From NCBI RefSeq assembly GCF_001399975.1, contig NZ_LKBD01000005.1:124001-188000 (forward strand): a DNA stretch of 64,000 bases. The letters run 5' to 3'. The notes under the pieces are model-generated. The model was not told the DNA's origin. It was given only the letters and a program-made list of their open reading frames with translations, and searched no databases. Source of the DNA: Pseudoalteromonas sp. P1-9. Its GTDB lineage: Bacteria; Pseudomonadota; Gammaproteobacteria; Enterobacterales; Alteromonadaceae. Each line of letters starts with the position of its first letter. Position 1 is the first letter of the stretch. Made by a program: the position numbers and the translations under genes. Of the stretch, positions 35,318 to 43,593 are shown piece by piece.

Positions 35318-35628
35318 TTATCCTCTCCTTGTTCGACAAATAACATGGCCACATCATACCAATCGTGAACTTCAGTCTCTCGCAATACCCTTGCATAAAA
35401 TTGGTTTGAGGCACCTAACTTGTCGCGAAACGTTACCTTAACGGGTTGATTTGTAATTATAGGTCGGTCGATATTCACTTTTAATCCACCGTTCGAAACA
35501 TCAATGCACATTGCTTGGCGTTTTATTATTTTACCATCTTCACACTGCCACTCTAATCCAATGAGTTCTTTTTCCATGTCGAGCCGTAATGAGCGTCTTT
35601 TTTCAATATTGGAAGTTTGCTCATGCAT
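35314..35628 (-). CDS. PilZ-domain protein, predicted c-di-GMP receptor
   Basis: I start this at the ATG at 35628 with AAAGGG seven bases upstream (104 residues). A complete PilZ c-di-GMP site is visible: Arg11-x-x-x-Arg15 (RRSLR) and Asp43-x-Ser45-x-x-Gly48 in DVSNGG. The rest is a six-strand barrel. PilZ proteins change shape on binding c-di-GMP and act on flagella, pili, cellulose synthase or enzymes. Here the gene overlaps the start of a ParA ATPase gene, so c-di-GMP may control the ATPase; this is inference from operon structure. The longer frame starting at 35685 lacks a ribosome binding site. Confidence 0.87.
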   Translation of the reverse strand: MHEQTSNIEKRRSLRLDMEKELIGLEWQCEDGKIIKRQAMCIDVSNGGLKVNIDRPIITNQPVKVTFRDKLGASNQFYARVLRETEVHDWYDVAMLFVEQGEDK

Positions 35629-35733
35629 AGTAATACCCTTTAAACAATCGCTAAATTGCACTCCATTACCCTTGGTATGGCGCATATATCACTCTTTAAA
35701 GCGTAGTGTTAAAAGGGAATTTTGCAAATAAAA

Positions 35734-35755
35734 AAGCCCGTATAAACACGGGCTT
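35734..35755 (-). terminator. Rho-independent terminator of the FabH-like gene
   Basis: AAGCCCGT (35734-35741) pairs with ACGGGCTT (35748-35755) around a 6-base loop; on the minus strand it is followed by a run of T residues. It sits nine bases after the stop codon at 35765. Confidence 0.9.
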
Positions 35756-35764
35756 AAAGAAAGG

Positions 35765-36832
35765 CTATTGACAGTGTTTTACCGCATTGGCGATTATTTC
35801 TATGCCGCTTTTATCGCAAGGTGTTAACGTATGACTTGCTGGAATAATTGGCGTAACGCGCTCACCCCATTGAATAAAACTTGCAGCCCATGTTAGGCCC
35901 GCACCAAACGCAGCAGAAATTACGCGGCTGTTTTCTTTAATCAGGCCATTTTCAACTGCTTCACAAATCGCAATAGGAATTGTCGCGGCTGAGGTATTGC
36001 CGTATTTATCAATGTTCACCATTACTGCGTCATCGGGTAAATTCACTTTAGATTGAATCGCTTGAATGATGCGTAGGTTTGCTTGGTGTGGAATAAGTAC
36101 ATCAATGTCAGAAATCTCGCTACCAACTTGCGTTAATACATCATCAACTGCAGTCGTCATACCTTTTACCGCTCGCTTAAATATTTCGCGACCTTCGAAT
36201 AATAGATCAGACGGGCCAACTGGCTGATACTTATCGGTGTTGGTACCTGAATTTGTAATGTGTAGAATTTCTCTATCTTCGCTGTCGCAACCTGTCTTAG
36301 TGCCAAGAAGGCCTGTTTTATCATCGCTTGCCTCAAGCACCACAGCACCGGCGCCATCACCAAAAAGTACACCGCTATCGCGACGTTGCCAATTAACATA
36401 CCAAGTCATACGTTCAGCGCCTATGACAACCGCTTTTTTAATCATGCCTGATTGAATTTGTGCGGTTGCGTTTTGTAATGCGTACAAAAAGCCTGAGCAT
36501 GCCGCATTTACATCACACGCAGCGGCACCCGTTGCATTAAGGTTTTTTTGAACTTCTGATGCCGTGTTTGCAACCATGGTAGACGGAGAGCAGGTTGCTA
36601 AAAGTACTAAATCTATTTCGTCTGCGTTTTGTATGCCAGCACAATCCAGCGCATTTTTTGCTGCGATAGTCGCAAGTTCTGCGGTACTTTGATGGGAGAT
36701 GCGCCTTTCCTTAATTCCTGTACGTGTGGTGATCCATTCATCGTTGGTGTCCATAATTTGGCTTAGATCATCATTTGTCAGTTTTACTGGCGGAATGCAT
36801 TTTCCCCAACCAGTAATTTTGGCATACTTCAT
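35765..36832 (-). CDS. FabH-like 3-oxoacyl-ACP synthase III
   Basis: From the ATG at 36832 (AAGGG six bases upstream) this is a 355-residue thiolase-fold condensing enzyme with a complete Cys-His-Asn triad: Cys112 in NAACSGF, the His of IPHQANLRI and the Asn of [11 protein letters not shown]. FabH starts fatty-acid synthesis by joining acetyl-CoA and malonyl-ACP; related enzymes act in other pathways. It is about 35 residues longer than E. coli FabH, with a C-terminal tail (about 325-355, [19 protein letters not shown]...) of unknown role. It is not in a fab gene cluster. So it may be a paralogue for a special acyl chain rather than the main FabH. Confidence 0.85.
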   Translation of the reverse strand: MKYAKITGWGKCIPPVKLTNDDLSQIMDTNDEWITTRTGIKERRISHQSTAELATIAAKNALDCAGIQNADEIDLVLLATCSPSTMVANTASEVQKNLNATGAAACDVNAACSGFLYALQNATAQIQSGMIKKAVVIGAERMTWYVNWQRRDSGVLFGDGAGAVVLEASDDKTGLLGTKTGCDSEDREILHITNSGTNTDKYQPVGPSDLLFEGREIFKRAVKGMTTAVDDVLTQVGSEISDIDVLIPHQANLRIIQAIQSKVNLPDDAVMVNIDKYGNTSAATIPIAICEAVENGLIKENSRVISAAFGAGLTWAASFIQWGERVTPIIPASHTLTPCDKSGIEIIANAVKHCQ

Positions 36833-36917
36833 TAGCAACCCTTATTGTGATTTCTTAGTGTGTTGAACTGGTTATACCAGATACAGTGCGTTTTGTCTTT
36901 GTTTAAACGAGTTAGTT

Positions 36918-38168
36918 ATGACTTTGCTTGCTAAATTTCTTAGTGCTGAACCGGCCTTAGCTTATCGAAAACCGATCAGCCGATTGTTATTCTTACGAAC
37001 GGTGTCTATTGCTATTCAGCTTATTAGCGTTATTGTGCTGCATTTTTCTGTTAGCAAAAATGATTACGTGGGTGTGCTACTTCTCGTTATTGCGTTTGAA
37101 ACCTTGTTCCATTTAGCAAGTATTGTTTATTTTTCGCGTCTTAATGCGACCAATTTTGCGTTGGCATTGCAAATATTGGCTGATATTTCGTTTTTGAGTT
37201 TGCTATTACTTTATAGTGGCGGGGCGACCAACGCGTTTGTTTCGTTATTGTTACTTCCGCTTATCATCGCAGCTGTGTGTTTGCCGCTTCGTTGGCTTGC
37301 TGTGTGCTCGCTTACCGCTGTCAGCTTTTATACATTATTAGTGTTTAATATGCCAAAACACGCGATGCATCATATGGATATGCAAGAGCATTTTCTAGGA
37401 ATGTGGATTAATTTTGTGTTATCAGCGCTGGTTGTTACCACCACAATTAGTGCCTTGGTGAAAGCCAATGCCAATAAAGAGCGCCAGATGGCAATTCAGC
37501 GCGAAGAAACGTTACGTAGTGAACAATTAATGGCTCTGGGTACGGCTGCTGCACAAGTTACACACCATTTGGCAACACCCATTGCCAACCTACAAATGAT
37601 TTATGAAGATTTACTCGATGAAATCGGTGAAAACAATTCACTTATAAATGAAATGGCGCAGCCACTGACTCAATGCACTGAACAATTGGCTTATTTTCGT
37701 GATTACGCAAGCCAAATTAAAGAAAACAAAATTAACGAAAAATGTGTTAATACGGTGATTAGTGAGTTTTATGATGCGTGTTTATTGCACTTTCCAGAGC
37801 AGCGAATTGTGTTAACGAATTTAGCCTCAACGTCAAGTAAAATCAGCTCGGATAGTTTGTTACTTTCAGCACTGATCAACTTAGTGCAAAACGCTGTCGA
37901 TGCGAATAGACAAAATCAAAGTAATCAAATCGAAATCAATGTCGATGAAATAGACGGTCAATTGAATATAGACATTGAAGACGCAGGCGCTGGCTTTGAT
38001 TTAGATCTACTTGATTCATTAGGACACGAAACAATCAAAAGTCAAAAAGGCATGGGCATAGCGCTCTTTTTATCTAATACCACTGTAAACAAATTGGGCG
38101 GTAAATTGATTATTGCAAATAATCAAGATGTTGGCGCAAAAGTAAGTGTAAGGTTGCCATTACTATGA
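36918..38168 (+). CDS. regB: RegB/PrrB-type membrane redox sensor histidine kinase
   Basis: This 416-residue kinase has about six N-terminal membrane helices (about 20-180) containing GGATNAFVSLLLLPLIIAAVCL (residues 101-122), the RegB quinone-sensing pattern (GGxxNPFxxxLLxPxxxAAxxL) with Pro replaced by Ala. The H-box is AAQVTHHLATPIAN, in which His216 fits the phosphoacceptor; the residue after it, Glu in classic RegB, is His217. Cys253 could be the redox cysteine. An HATPase domain follows (NLVQNAVDANRQ, DAGAGF). It overlaps regA by four bases. RegB/RegA regulate redox-dependent respiration and similar genes in proteobacteria; here the target is unknown. Confidence 0.87.
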   Translation: MTLLAKFLSAEPALAYRKPISRLLFLRTVSIAIQLISVIVLHFSVSKNDYVGVLLLVIAFETLFHLASIVYFSRLNATNFALALQILADISFLSLLLLYSGGATNAFVSLLLLPLIIAAVCLPLRWLAVCSLTAVSFYTLLVFNMPKHAMHHMDMQEHFLGMWINFVLSALVVTTTISALVKANANKERQMAIQREETLRSEQLMALGTAAAQVTHHLATPIANLQMIYEDLLDEIGENNSLINEMAQPLTQCTEQLAYFRDYASQIKENKINEKCVNTVISEFYDACLLHFPEQRIVLTNLASTSSKISSDSLLLSALINLVQNAVDANRQNQSNQIEINVDEIDGQLNIDIEDAGAGFDLDLLDSLGHETIKSQKGMGIALFLSNTTVNKLGGKLIIANNQDVGAKVSVRLPLL

Positions 38169-38701
38169 AATTACTAATCGTTGAAGACGATAATGCATAC
38201 GGTCAAACACTTGCCAGGCGTATGACTAAACACGGATTTAGTGTAGAGCACGTCACTTATGCTGACGAGGTGTTGATTAAGGCAAGACAGTACTTGCCAG
38301 AATACATCCTGCTTGATATGAAACTTGGCGCGCAAATTAGTCTGCCATTAATTAAACCGCTGAGGGCGTTGTTACCTAACTGTAAAATTGTATTGCTAAC
38401 TGGCTTTGCCAGCATTGCAACTGCGGTAGAAGCGATACGACTAGGCGCTAATGATTATTTAGCAAAACCTGCTGATACTAAATCCGTTGTTGCTGCTTTA
38501 ACAGGTGAAAAAGCCGAAATAGCCTTTGATGAAACACCCATTTCGAGCGAGCAATTAGAATGGGAACACATTAATCAGGTCTTAAAAACCAATAATGGAA
38601 ACGTATCTGAAACAGCACGACAACTCGGTATGCACCGCAGAACCTTACAGCGTAAACTGCAAAAAAAACCACAACTGACTAAAACAGAACATTATGGCTA
38701 A
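38165..38701 (+). CDS. regA: RegA/PrrA-type response regulator
   Basis: This 178-residue regulator has a receiver domain (about 1-120) with phosphorylatable Asp51 in YILLDMKLG, Thr in LLTGFAS and Lys in YLAKPAD, and a Fis-type helix-turn-helix at the C terminus (NNGNVSETARQLGMHRRTLQRKL). This layout is characteristic of RegA/PrrA/ActR. Its start overlaps the regB stop by four bases and its own end overlaps the next, zinc-ribbon gene by eight, so all three are likely one transcript. Confidence 0.92.
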   Translation: MKLLIVEDDNAYGQTLARRMTKHGFSVEHVTYADEVLIKARQYLPEYILLDMKLGAQISLPLIKPLRALLPNCKIVLLTGFASIATAVEAIRLGANDYLAKPADTKSVVAALTGEKAEIAFDETPISSEQLEWEHINQVLKTNNGNVSETARQLGMHRRTLQRKLQKKPQLTKTEHYG

Positions 38702-38945
38702 ACCGAACAAAAAGTTACCTGAGCGCGTAGTTAAAATAGTGTGTGCTGGTTGTGGCGCTAAGCTATTTAAATATCACAAAAATGGTAAAGGCGCGTTAGT
38801 TAAGTGTTTTAAAGAGCGAGTAGCAGTAGATTACTGTGAAAATGCATGCCACTGCCCAAACTGTCATCAAATGTTTGCCCGTGAGCAAATTATCCGCGGG
38901 GCAGCTGCGTATAAAATCATTGGTGGTAAGGCCAGAATAGATTGA
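38694..38945 (+). CDS. Small zinc-ribbon protein coupled to regA
   Basis: This 83-residue basic protein has Cys residues at 17 and 20 (CAGC), 38, 48, 52, 54 and 57 (CPNC), arranged as a zinc ribbon or a pair of zinc sites. It has no signal peptide. The start overlaps the end of regA by eight bases, so it is translated with the two-component system. It does not match a family I can name. A role as a redox- or metal-linked accessory of RegB/RegA is inferred only from the coupling. Confidence 0.7.
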   Translation: MAKPNKKLPERVVKIVCAGCGAKLFKYHKNGKGALVKCFKERVAVDYCENACHCPNCHQMFAREQIIRGAAAYKIIGGKARID

Positions 38946-39112
38946 TGTAGATAAGCATTAATAGGGGACATATGTCATGGTAACGGCTCACCGGTAAGAT
39001 AAAATTATTCGGTTTGAGGATTTGCCTCAACTACAAGCTGTTTCATGGATGAAAATCGCCCTCCCCACGGAAAGGGCCAGCAAATTTGGGCGCTAAAGCT
39101 TGGAGTTTTCAA
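38946..39112 (+). ncRNA. Structured leader ahead of the CBU_0592-type membrane protein
   Basis: The 167 bases between the zinc-ribbon gene and the next gene hold several pairing options: a 6-bp hairpin TTGAGG/CCTCAA (39014-39019 with 39025-39030), a long-range GGGGA (38964-38968) with TCCCC (39062-39066), and two competing stems that share CGCCCT: CGCCC with GGGCG (39057-39061/39088-39092) or GCCCT with AGGGC (39058-39062/39073-39077). The last option ends just before the ribosome binding site (GGAG at 39102-39105). I cannot match it to a known riboswitch class. It is a candidate structured RNA, not a proven one. Confidence 0.35.
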
Positions 39113-39373
39113 TTGATCTCAATAATTTTTGATATTATCGGTATGACCGGTACGTTTCTTGTCGTCGGTGCGTTCTTTTTATTACAGTTAGAGAAAGTAA
39201 AACCAACGGGTATCGGTTACAACATGATGAATCTATCTGGTGCAATTTTATTACTTATAAGCCTCTGTTATAATTTTAATTTAGCAAGTTTTGTAATTGA
39301 ATTGTTTTGGATAGCAGCGTCACTAATTGGTCTTTATAAGTACTTTAAGGCACCAAAAGAGGCGATAAGCTAA
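39113..39373 (+). CDS. CBU_0592-type small membrane protein
   Basis: I start this at the TTG at 39113, seven bases after GGAG, giving 86 residues with three membrane helices. The pattern IIGMTGTFLVVGAFFLLQLEKVKPTGIGYNMMNLSGAILLLISLCYNFNLASFVIELFW, described here by its core, matches the CBU_0592 family of small bacterial membrane proteins with unknown function. An ORF extending further upstream lacks a ribosome binding site. It is preceded by a folded leader sequence, so its expression may be controlled post-transcriptionally. Confidence 0.75.
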   Translation: MISIIFDIIGMTGTFLVVGAFFLLQLEKVKPTGIGYNMMNLSGAILLLISLCYNFNLASFVIELFWIAASLIGLYKYFKAPKEAIS

Positions 39374-39393
39374 CGTCCCAATAAGGAGAGGGA

Positions 39394-40350
39394 GTGTTAT
39401 TAAATTCTTGTAGTCGATTATCTATTCTGACGTTATTAGTAGTCCCTTTCCTGTCTCAAGCGAGTATCTCTAACTCCTCAGAAAAGTCAGCAAAACCACC
39501 ATTAACATTGGAAGTTAAAAAAACGGTTACGGATAGCGCAACGTTTTTACAAAGCCAGCTTAATACCCATATGCAAAATTCGGCGCAGTGGCTTGATCAA
39601 TTATTGGTAAGTGAAGGAAGTGAAAAAACACGTGCCACAGCTAAGGGCTATGTTTCACTAGGTTTTGCGCCAAGAGCAAGAGACTTATCGGACTCTGATA
39701 ATCAATTTAAAGTGTCACTCGATTTACCTAATTTAGAAAACAAGCTAAGCGTTATTATCGATAATGACGAAGCAGAAGAAGACCGACTGCCTTTTCAAAG
39801 TACCTCAGGTCAAGATCAAGATAACCATGTCAACGCAGCATTAAACTGGTATATGTTGCAAAAAAAGCGGTTAAACATTGAGCATAGAATCGGTGTTAGC
39901 CGCTCAAATCTTTATGCACAAAGCCGCCTTAAATATCAGCAAAAAATTGAAAAATGGCACTTTACCGTTTCGCCAAGCATTGAATACTACCTTGAAGATG
40001 GGTGGGGAGCGCGTGTTAATACACGACTTGATAGGCAAATAGAAAGCGATCAGACTTTAAACGTCGCATTTAACACTCGTTATGTTGAAAGTGAACCGAG
40101 TAATCGTGTGTCGCTAGGTATATTCCACAGTCATACTTTTAGCAACGACCAAGCGGGTGTAACGGGTGTGTGGCTAAAAGATAGTTTCAGCGGTGAGCGA
40201 AGCTATTATGCATCTTATCGCTGGCGAACGCGTTTTTTCGAGCATTGGTTATTTTTTGAAGCGGAACCATTTGTTGAATTTAGAGAGCGCTACGATTTTG
40301 ACGATGAACCCGGGATTGCACTTCGATTAATCGCCTATTACGGCGTGTAG
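39394..40350 (+). CDS. Secreted protein, predicted outer-membrane barrel
   Basis: This 318-residue protein starts at a GTG (39394) behind AGGAG and has a signal peptide (about 1-23, cleavage near SQA-SI). After a helical linker (about 35-75) it consists of alternating hydrophobic strands (from VSLDLPNLENKLSVII to LRLIAYYGV) consistent with a beta-barrel. I do not recognise the family. The start codon lies 20 bases after the membrane-protein stop, so it may be in the same transcript. Its function and location in the outer membrane are inferred from pattern only. Confidence 0.6.
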   Translation: MLLNSCSRLSILTLLVVPFLSQASISNSSEKSAKPPLTLEVKKTVTDSATFLQSQLNTHMQNSAQWLDQLLVSEGSEKTRATAKGYVSLGFAPRARDLSDSDNQFKVSLDLPNLENKLSVIIDNDEAEEDRLPFQSTSGQDQDNHVNAALNWYMLQKKRLNIEHRIGVSRSNLYAQSRLKYQQKIEKWHFTVSPSIEYYLEDGWGARVNTRLDRQIESDQTLNVAFNTRYVESEPSNRVSLGIFHSHTFSNDQAGVTGVWLKDSFSGERSYYASYRWRTRFFEHWLFFEAEPFVEFRERYDFDDEPGIALRLIAYYGV

Positions 40351-40379
40351 CGCTTTAAGTCTCAGTGTAAATACGCCTA

Positions 40380-40853
40380 TTAGTCTATCGCGATAAGTTC
40401 AATTTCAAATACTAATAATGACGCTGGCGGAATTTTTCCAACAGCGCGTTTACCATACGCTAAGTTATAAGGAATAAAGGCTTTTACCTTTTCGCCACAC
40501 TTCATTTGTTGTAGCACTTCAGTCCAACCTGGGATCACTTGGTTTAGTTTAAAAGATAGGGGGGTGTTACGTACAACCGAAGAATCGAATACCGTACCAT
40601 CAAGTAATGTACCGTGATAATGACAAGTCACCTTTGATTGCATTGTGGGCTGTTCACCTGAATCACATGGTGTGAGCACTTCATATTGCAGGCCTGACGC
40701 AGTTTCAATGACTTCGCTACGTTTTTTGTTTTCTGATAAAAACGCGTGTTGTGACTCAATGTTCATCGTGGCGCGTTTAGCATTTTGAACTGAAGATTTA
40801 ATAATAAGTGCAATTAATGCACAAATAATGAGGAAAAGTATGAAGTTAAGCAC
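40380..40853 (-). CDS. Membrane-anchored FKBP-type peptidyl-prolyl isomerase
   Basis: The start is a GTG at 40853 with AGGA six bases upstream. The 157-residue protein has an N-terminal membrane helix (about 4-19), then an FKBP domain (about 55-157) with FDSSVVRNTPLSFKLNQVIPGWTEVLQQMKCGEKVKAFIPYNLAYG, described by its elements, and the final IPPASLLVFEIELI. The Asp-Phe-Val-Ile-Trp-Tyr-type ligand pocket is mostly present. It catalyses proline isomerisation in the periplasm or at the membrane, depending on anchor orientation. It is close to FklB/Mip-like enzymes but lacks the dimerisation domain. Confidence 0.85.
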   Translation of the reverse strand: MLNFILFLIICALIALIIKSSVQNAKRATMNIESQHAFLSENKKRSEVIETASGLQYEVLTPCDSGEQPTMQSKVTCHYHGTLLDGTVFDSSVVRNTPLSFKLNQVIPGWTEVLQQMKCGEKVKAFIPYNLAYGKRAVGKIPPASLLVFEIELIAID

Positions 40854-40902
40854 AGGCGGTCCTTAAATTAAGAACCATGCCTGTACTTGTGATAAATTGC
40901 AA

Positions 40903-41622
40903 TTAGATACGACGGTCGTCACCGTAGTATTTGCCTGCAAGGATTTTTTGATACAGCTCATTCGCTTTTTCAGATGCTTCTTTTACTTGTGATGGTGACA
41001 TTTTTCGCTCATCAAGTTTACGACTGTGGCTGGCATCTTTATGGCCATTAAATTCAGCGACTGTGTTCCAAATGAACGACATTTCAATATTTTTATCCAC
41101 ACCTTGGCCTTCAAAATAAAGTAGTGCGAGATTAAATTGCGCCGCCGCATAGTTTTGGGCGGCTGCTTTTGTGTACCACTCTTTCGCAGCATAAAAGTCT
41201 TGGATAACACCGGTGCCGTTGGCATACATGACGCCTAAATTAAATTGCGCTGCGGCTAGCCCTTTTTTTGCTGAACTCTCGTACAAAGAAACGGCTTTTT
41301 GCAGATCTTTTTTAACGCCTTTGCCGTCTTGGTATAAGGTTGCAAGTGCAAACATCGCGTCGGCTTCACCAAGTTTTACGCCCTTAGCATATAACTCTGC
41401 AGCTTTTTTTGGATTACGTGGTAAGCCGTAACCAAACTCGTGCATTTGCCCTAAGTGATACATGGCAGGGCCATAATTATTTTCGACTAAGTAATTAAAA
41501 TGAAATAGTGCCGTTTCAAAATCCCCTTCATTTGCTGCATCAATAGCCTGTTGCAAATCGGCTTTAACTAAACAGCTTGTAAACGCGAGGCAGATCGTGA
41601 TTATTTTTAATATGTGTTTCAT
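40903..41622 (-). CDS. Secreted Sel1-repeat protein
   Basis: This 239-residue protein has a signal peptide (about 1-21, cleavage near VKA-DL) and four or five Sel1-like repeats (about 35-190), each 36 residues with patterns such as AMYHLGQMHEFGYGLPRNPKKAAELYAKGVKLG. These TPR-like repeats serve as scaffolds for protein contact. AGGG precedes the ATG. The upstream GGDEF-EAL gene ends 12 bases before it on the same strand, so the two are probably one operon, and the Sel1 protein may be a periplasmic partner for the sensor part of the enzyme; that is inference. Confidence 0.82.
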   Translation of the reverse strand: MKHILKIITICLAFTSCLVKADLQQAIDAANEGDFETALFHFNYLVENNYGPAMYHLGQMHEFGYGLPRNPKKAAELYAKGVKLGEADAMFALATLYQDGKGVKKDLQKAVSLYESSAKKGLAAAQFNLGVMYANGTGVIQDFYAAKEWYTKAAAQNYAAAQFNLALLYFEGQGVDKNIEMSFIWNTVAEFNGHKDASHSRKLDERKMSPSQVKEASEKANELYQKILAGKYYGDDRRI

Positions 41623-41634
41623 TTTTTGATTTCC

Positions 41635-43593
41635 CTACTTTACGGAATGAAGTTTATGTCGCGGCATTGGTTTGTTTTCTGGTAGCCATATATTGGTACC
41701 TGTTGCAGCGATATGATTTAAATTAGTACGTAATACTTTGGTGCCAACGTTATTCGAAGTTTCTGGCTTGGATACTAAATAGCCTTGCACACATTGAATA
41801 CCCATTTTTCTTACGAGTTCAAATTGCTCGGCACATTCAACCCCTTCTGCTACCACTTTAAGGTTGAGATCTTTACCTAGCTCACTAATAGAATTAAGTA
41901 TTTTATTATATTTCGGATTATCATTCGCCTGATCAATGAATAATTTATCAATTTTAATAACATCGACAGGTAATTCAGCGAGAGTGCACAGTGAACTAAA
42001 GCCCGTACCAAAGTCATCTATTGCGATGGTAATGCCTTTTTGTCTTAGTTTTTGTAGACTTTCGGTGGTTTCACGTGATGCTTCTATAAAGCACGACTCA
42101 GTGATTTCCAACATCAGGGCTTTTGGCGGTAATCCGGCTTTTTCGATGGTTTCTATCACCCAATCATAGAGTTTACGGTGTTTTAACTGCACGCCTGATA
42201 TATTGACAGAAATGCGTACCTTAGTCATACCCGCGTTGTACCATGCTGACATCTGGCGGCACGCTTCAAATAAAATCCAGTCGCCAAGTTCGAGAATTAA
42301 ATTAGACTCTTCAGCAATCGGGATAAATTCTGTCGGTGTTATTGTACCTTCAACTGGGTGATGCCATCTGACTAAACATTCGAAATAATCAATGCTGCAA
42401 TCATCAACATGTACAATTGGTTGAAATGATAACGAAAAGTTATTACTTCCTAACGCGAGGCGCATTTCTTCAAGCAAGTAATGATAGCGTCGCATTTTAC
42501 TGCCCATTTCAGGTGAGTAAACGCGGAAGATACCTCGTCCGTCAGTTTTGGCGCGATACATTGCGACATCGGCCATTTGTAAAAGTGCAAAAGGACTTGA
42601 AGCGCTATCAGGGTAGATGGCAATGCCAATGCTCGCGCCAATTTTTACTACTTTATTTCCCAACACAAAATCACGTTCAATTTCATGTAATACATTCTGG
42701 GCAACGTTAACAGCCAGTGATGGTTCAAGTAAATCACTGATAAATATTGAAAACTCATCACCGCCTAAGCGCGATAAATTTTGTTCTATACCATTGATTG
42801 GGTGTTGAGATGATAGGTTGTGATTTCTCACTATCGTGCGCAAACGCTCGGCTACTTGAATAAGTACTTCATCGCCAAAACTATGACCAAAGGAGTCGTT
42901 AACTTGTTTAAATCCATCGAGATCAATAAACAGTAATGCTTGTTTTTTGGTGGCTTGCTCTGCATAAGTTAGCTGCTCTTTTAAATGCCCTAAATACGCG
43001 TGTCGGTCTGCTAGTCCAGTCAGCTTATCTTGAAATATACTGGTTTCGGTGTCTTTTTTATAACGTTCAACGGCGTCGGTGAGTGAGCTAATAGAATGGT
43101 TTAGGCGTGCTAGGTTACTCTCAGTTTCATACTTTGGTAAATCCAGATTAAAAGCGCTAAGCAGGTTATCGGTTTTGTTATTAAGAATTGAAATCGCTTT
43201 ATTTAGTGATTTTTGCTTTTTGGAGGTGATGGCGAACGGCATTAAGATTGCAAAGCCTAATAAAATGAGCAGTGGTAGATTGGAAAATAACAACATGTCA
43301 CTGAACATTTTACTAAGCGGCACGGCAACTACATGTTTTTCTGTACTTTCGAGCTGCACATACAACTCATCATTACTGCTAATAATGTCAATATAACTAA
43401 ATAAAGAAGAGAAAATACTGGGCTGATTTGCATCTAGGTCGTTAGGGTTAAGCACGACCGTATTTACGGGGGAATCCTCATGATGTGATAATGCACCACC
43501 TTGTGTGAGTGACAAGGCTAATACTAAATATATAGCGACAATAAACCCAGTTGTGAATAACGCAACGCGGGAGAGAGTTTTCATCATTTGCAC
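41635..43593 (-). CDS. Membrane-bound GGDEF-EAL dual domain protein (c-di-GMP turnover)
   Basis: The start is a GTG (43593) with AGGA six bases upstream. The 652-residue protein has two membrane helices (about 10-30 and 92-114), a short coiled linker, a GGDEF domain with intact active-site motif LGGDEFS, and an EAL domain whose first motif is FECLVRW (ECL in place of EAL). Other PDE residues are present: NISGVQ, EITES, DDFGTG, KIDK and AEGVE. So it may both make and degrade c-di-GMP. No HAMP or named sensor domain is obvious; the periplasmic stretch is about 60 residues. It shares an operon with a Sel1 gene. Confidence 0.9.
   Translation of the reverse strand: MQMMKTLSRVALFTTGFIVAIYLVLALSLTQGGALSHHEDSPVNTVVLNPNDLDANQPSIFSSLFSYIDIISSNDELYVQLESTEKHVVAVPLSKMFSDMLLFSNLPLLILLGFAILMPFAITSKKQKSLNKAISILNNKTDNLLSAFNLDLPKYETESNLARLNHSISSLTDAVERYKKDTETSIFQDKLTGLADRHAYLGHLKEQLTYAEQATKKQALLFIDLDGFKQVNDSFGHSFGDEVLIQVAERLRTIVRNHNLSSQHPINGIEQNLSRLGGDEFSIFISDLLEPSLAVNVAQNVLHEIERDFVLGNKVVKIGASIGIAIYPDSASSPFALLQMADVAMYRAKTDGRGIFRVYSPEMGSKMRRYHYLLEEMRLALGSNNFSLSFQPIVHVDDCSIDYFECLVRWHHPVEGTITPTEFIPIAEESNLILELGDWILFEACRQMSAWYNAGMTKVRISVNISGVQLKHRKLYDWVIETIEKAGLPPKALMLEITESCFIEASRETTESLQKLRQKGITIAIDDFGTGFSSLCTLAELPVDVIKIDKLFIDQANDNPKYNKILNSISELGKDLNLKVVAEGVECAEQFELVRKMGIQCVQGYLVSKPETSNNVGTKVLRTNLNHIAATGTNIWLPENKPMPRHKLHSVK

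Noticed and set aside
38966..38994. A short stretch reminiscent of a 16S rRNA helix (GGTAACGGCTCACC)
   Set aside because: Only about 14 bases match by eye, with no extended similarity, so it is likely chance; the region is better treated as a leader of unknown type.
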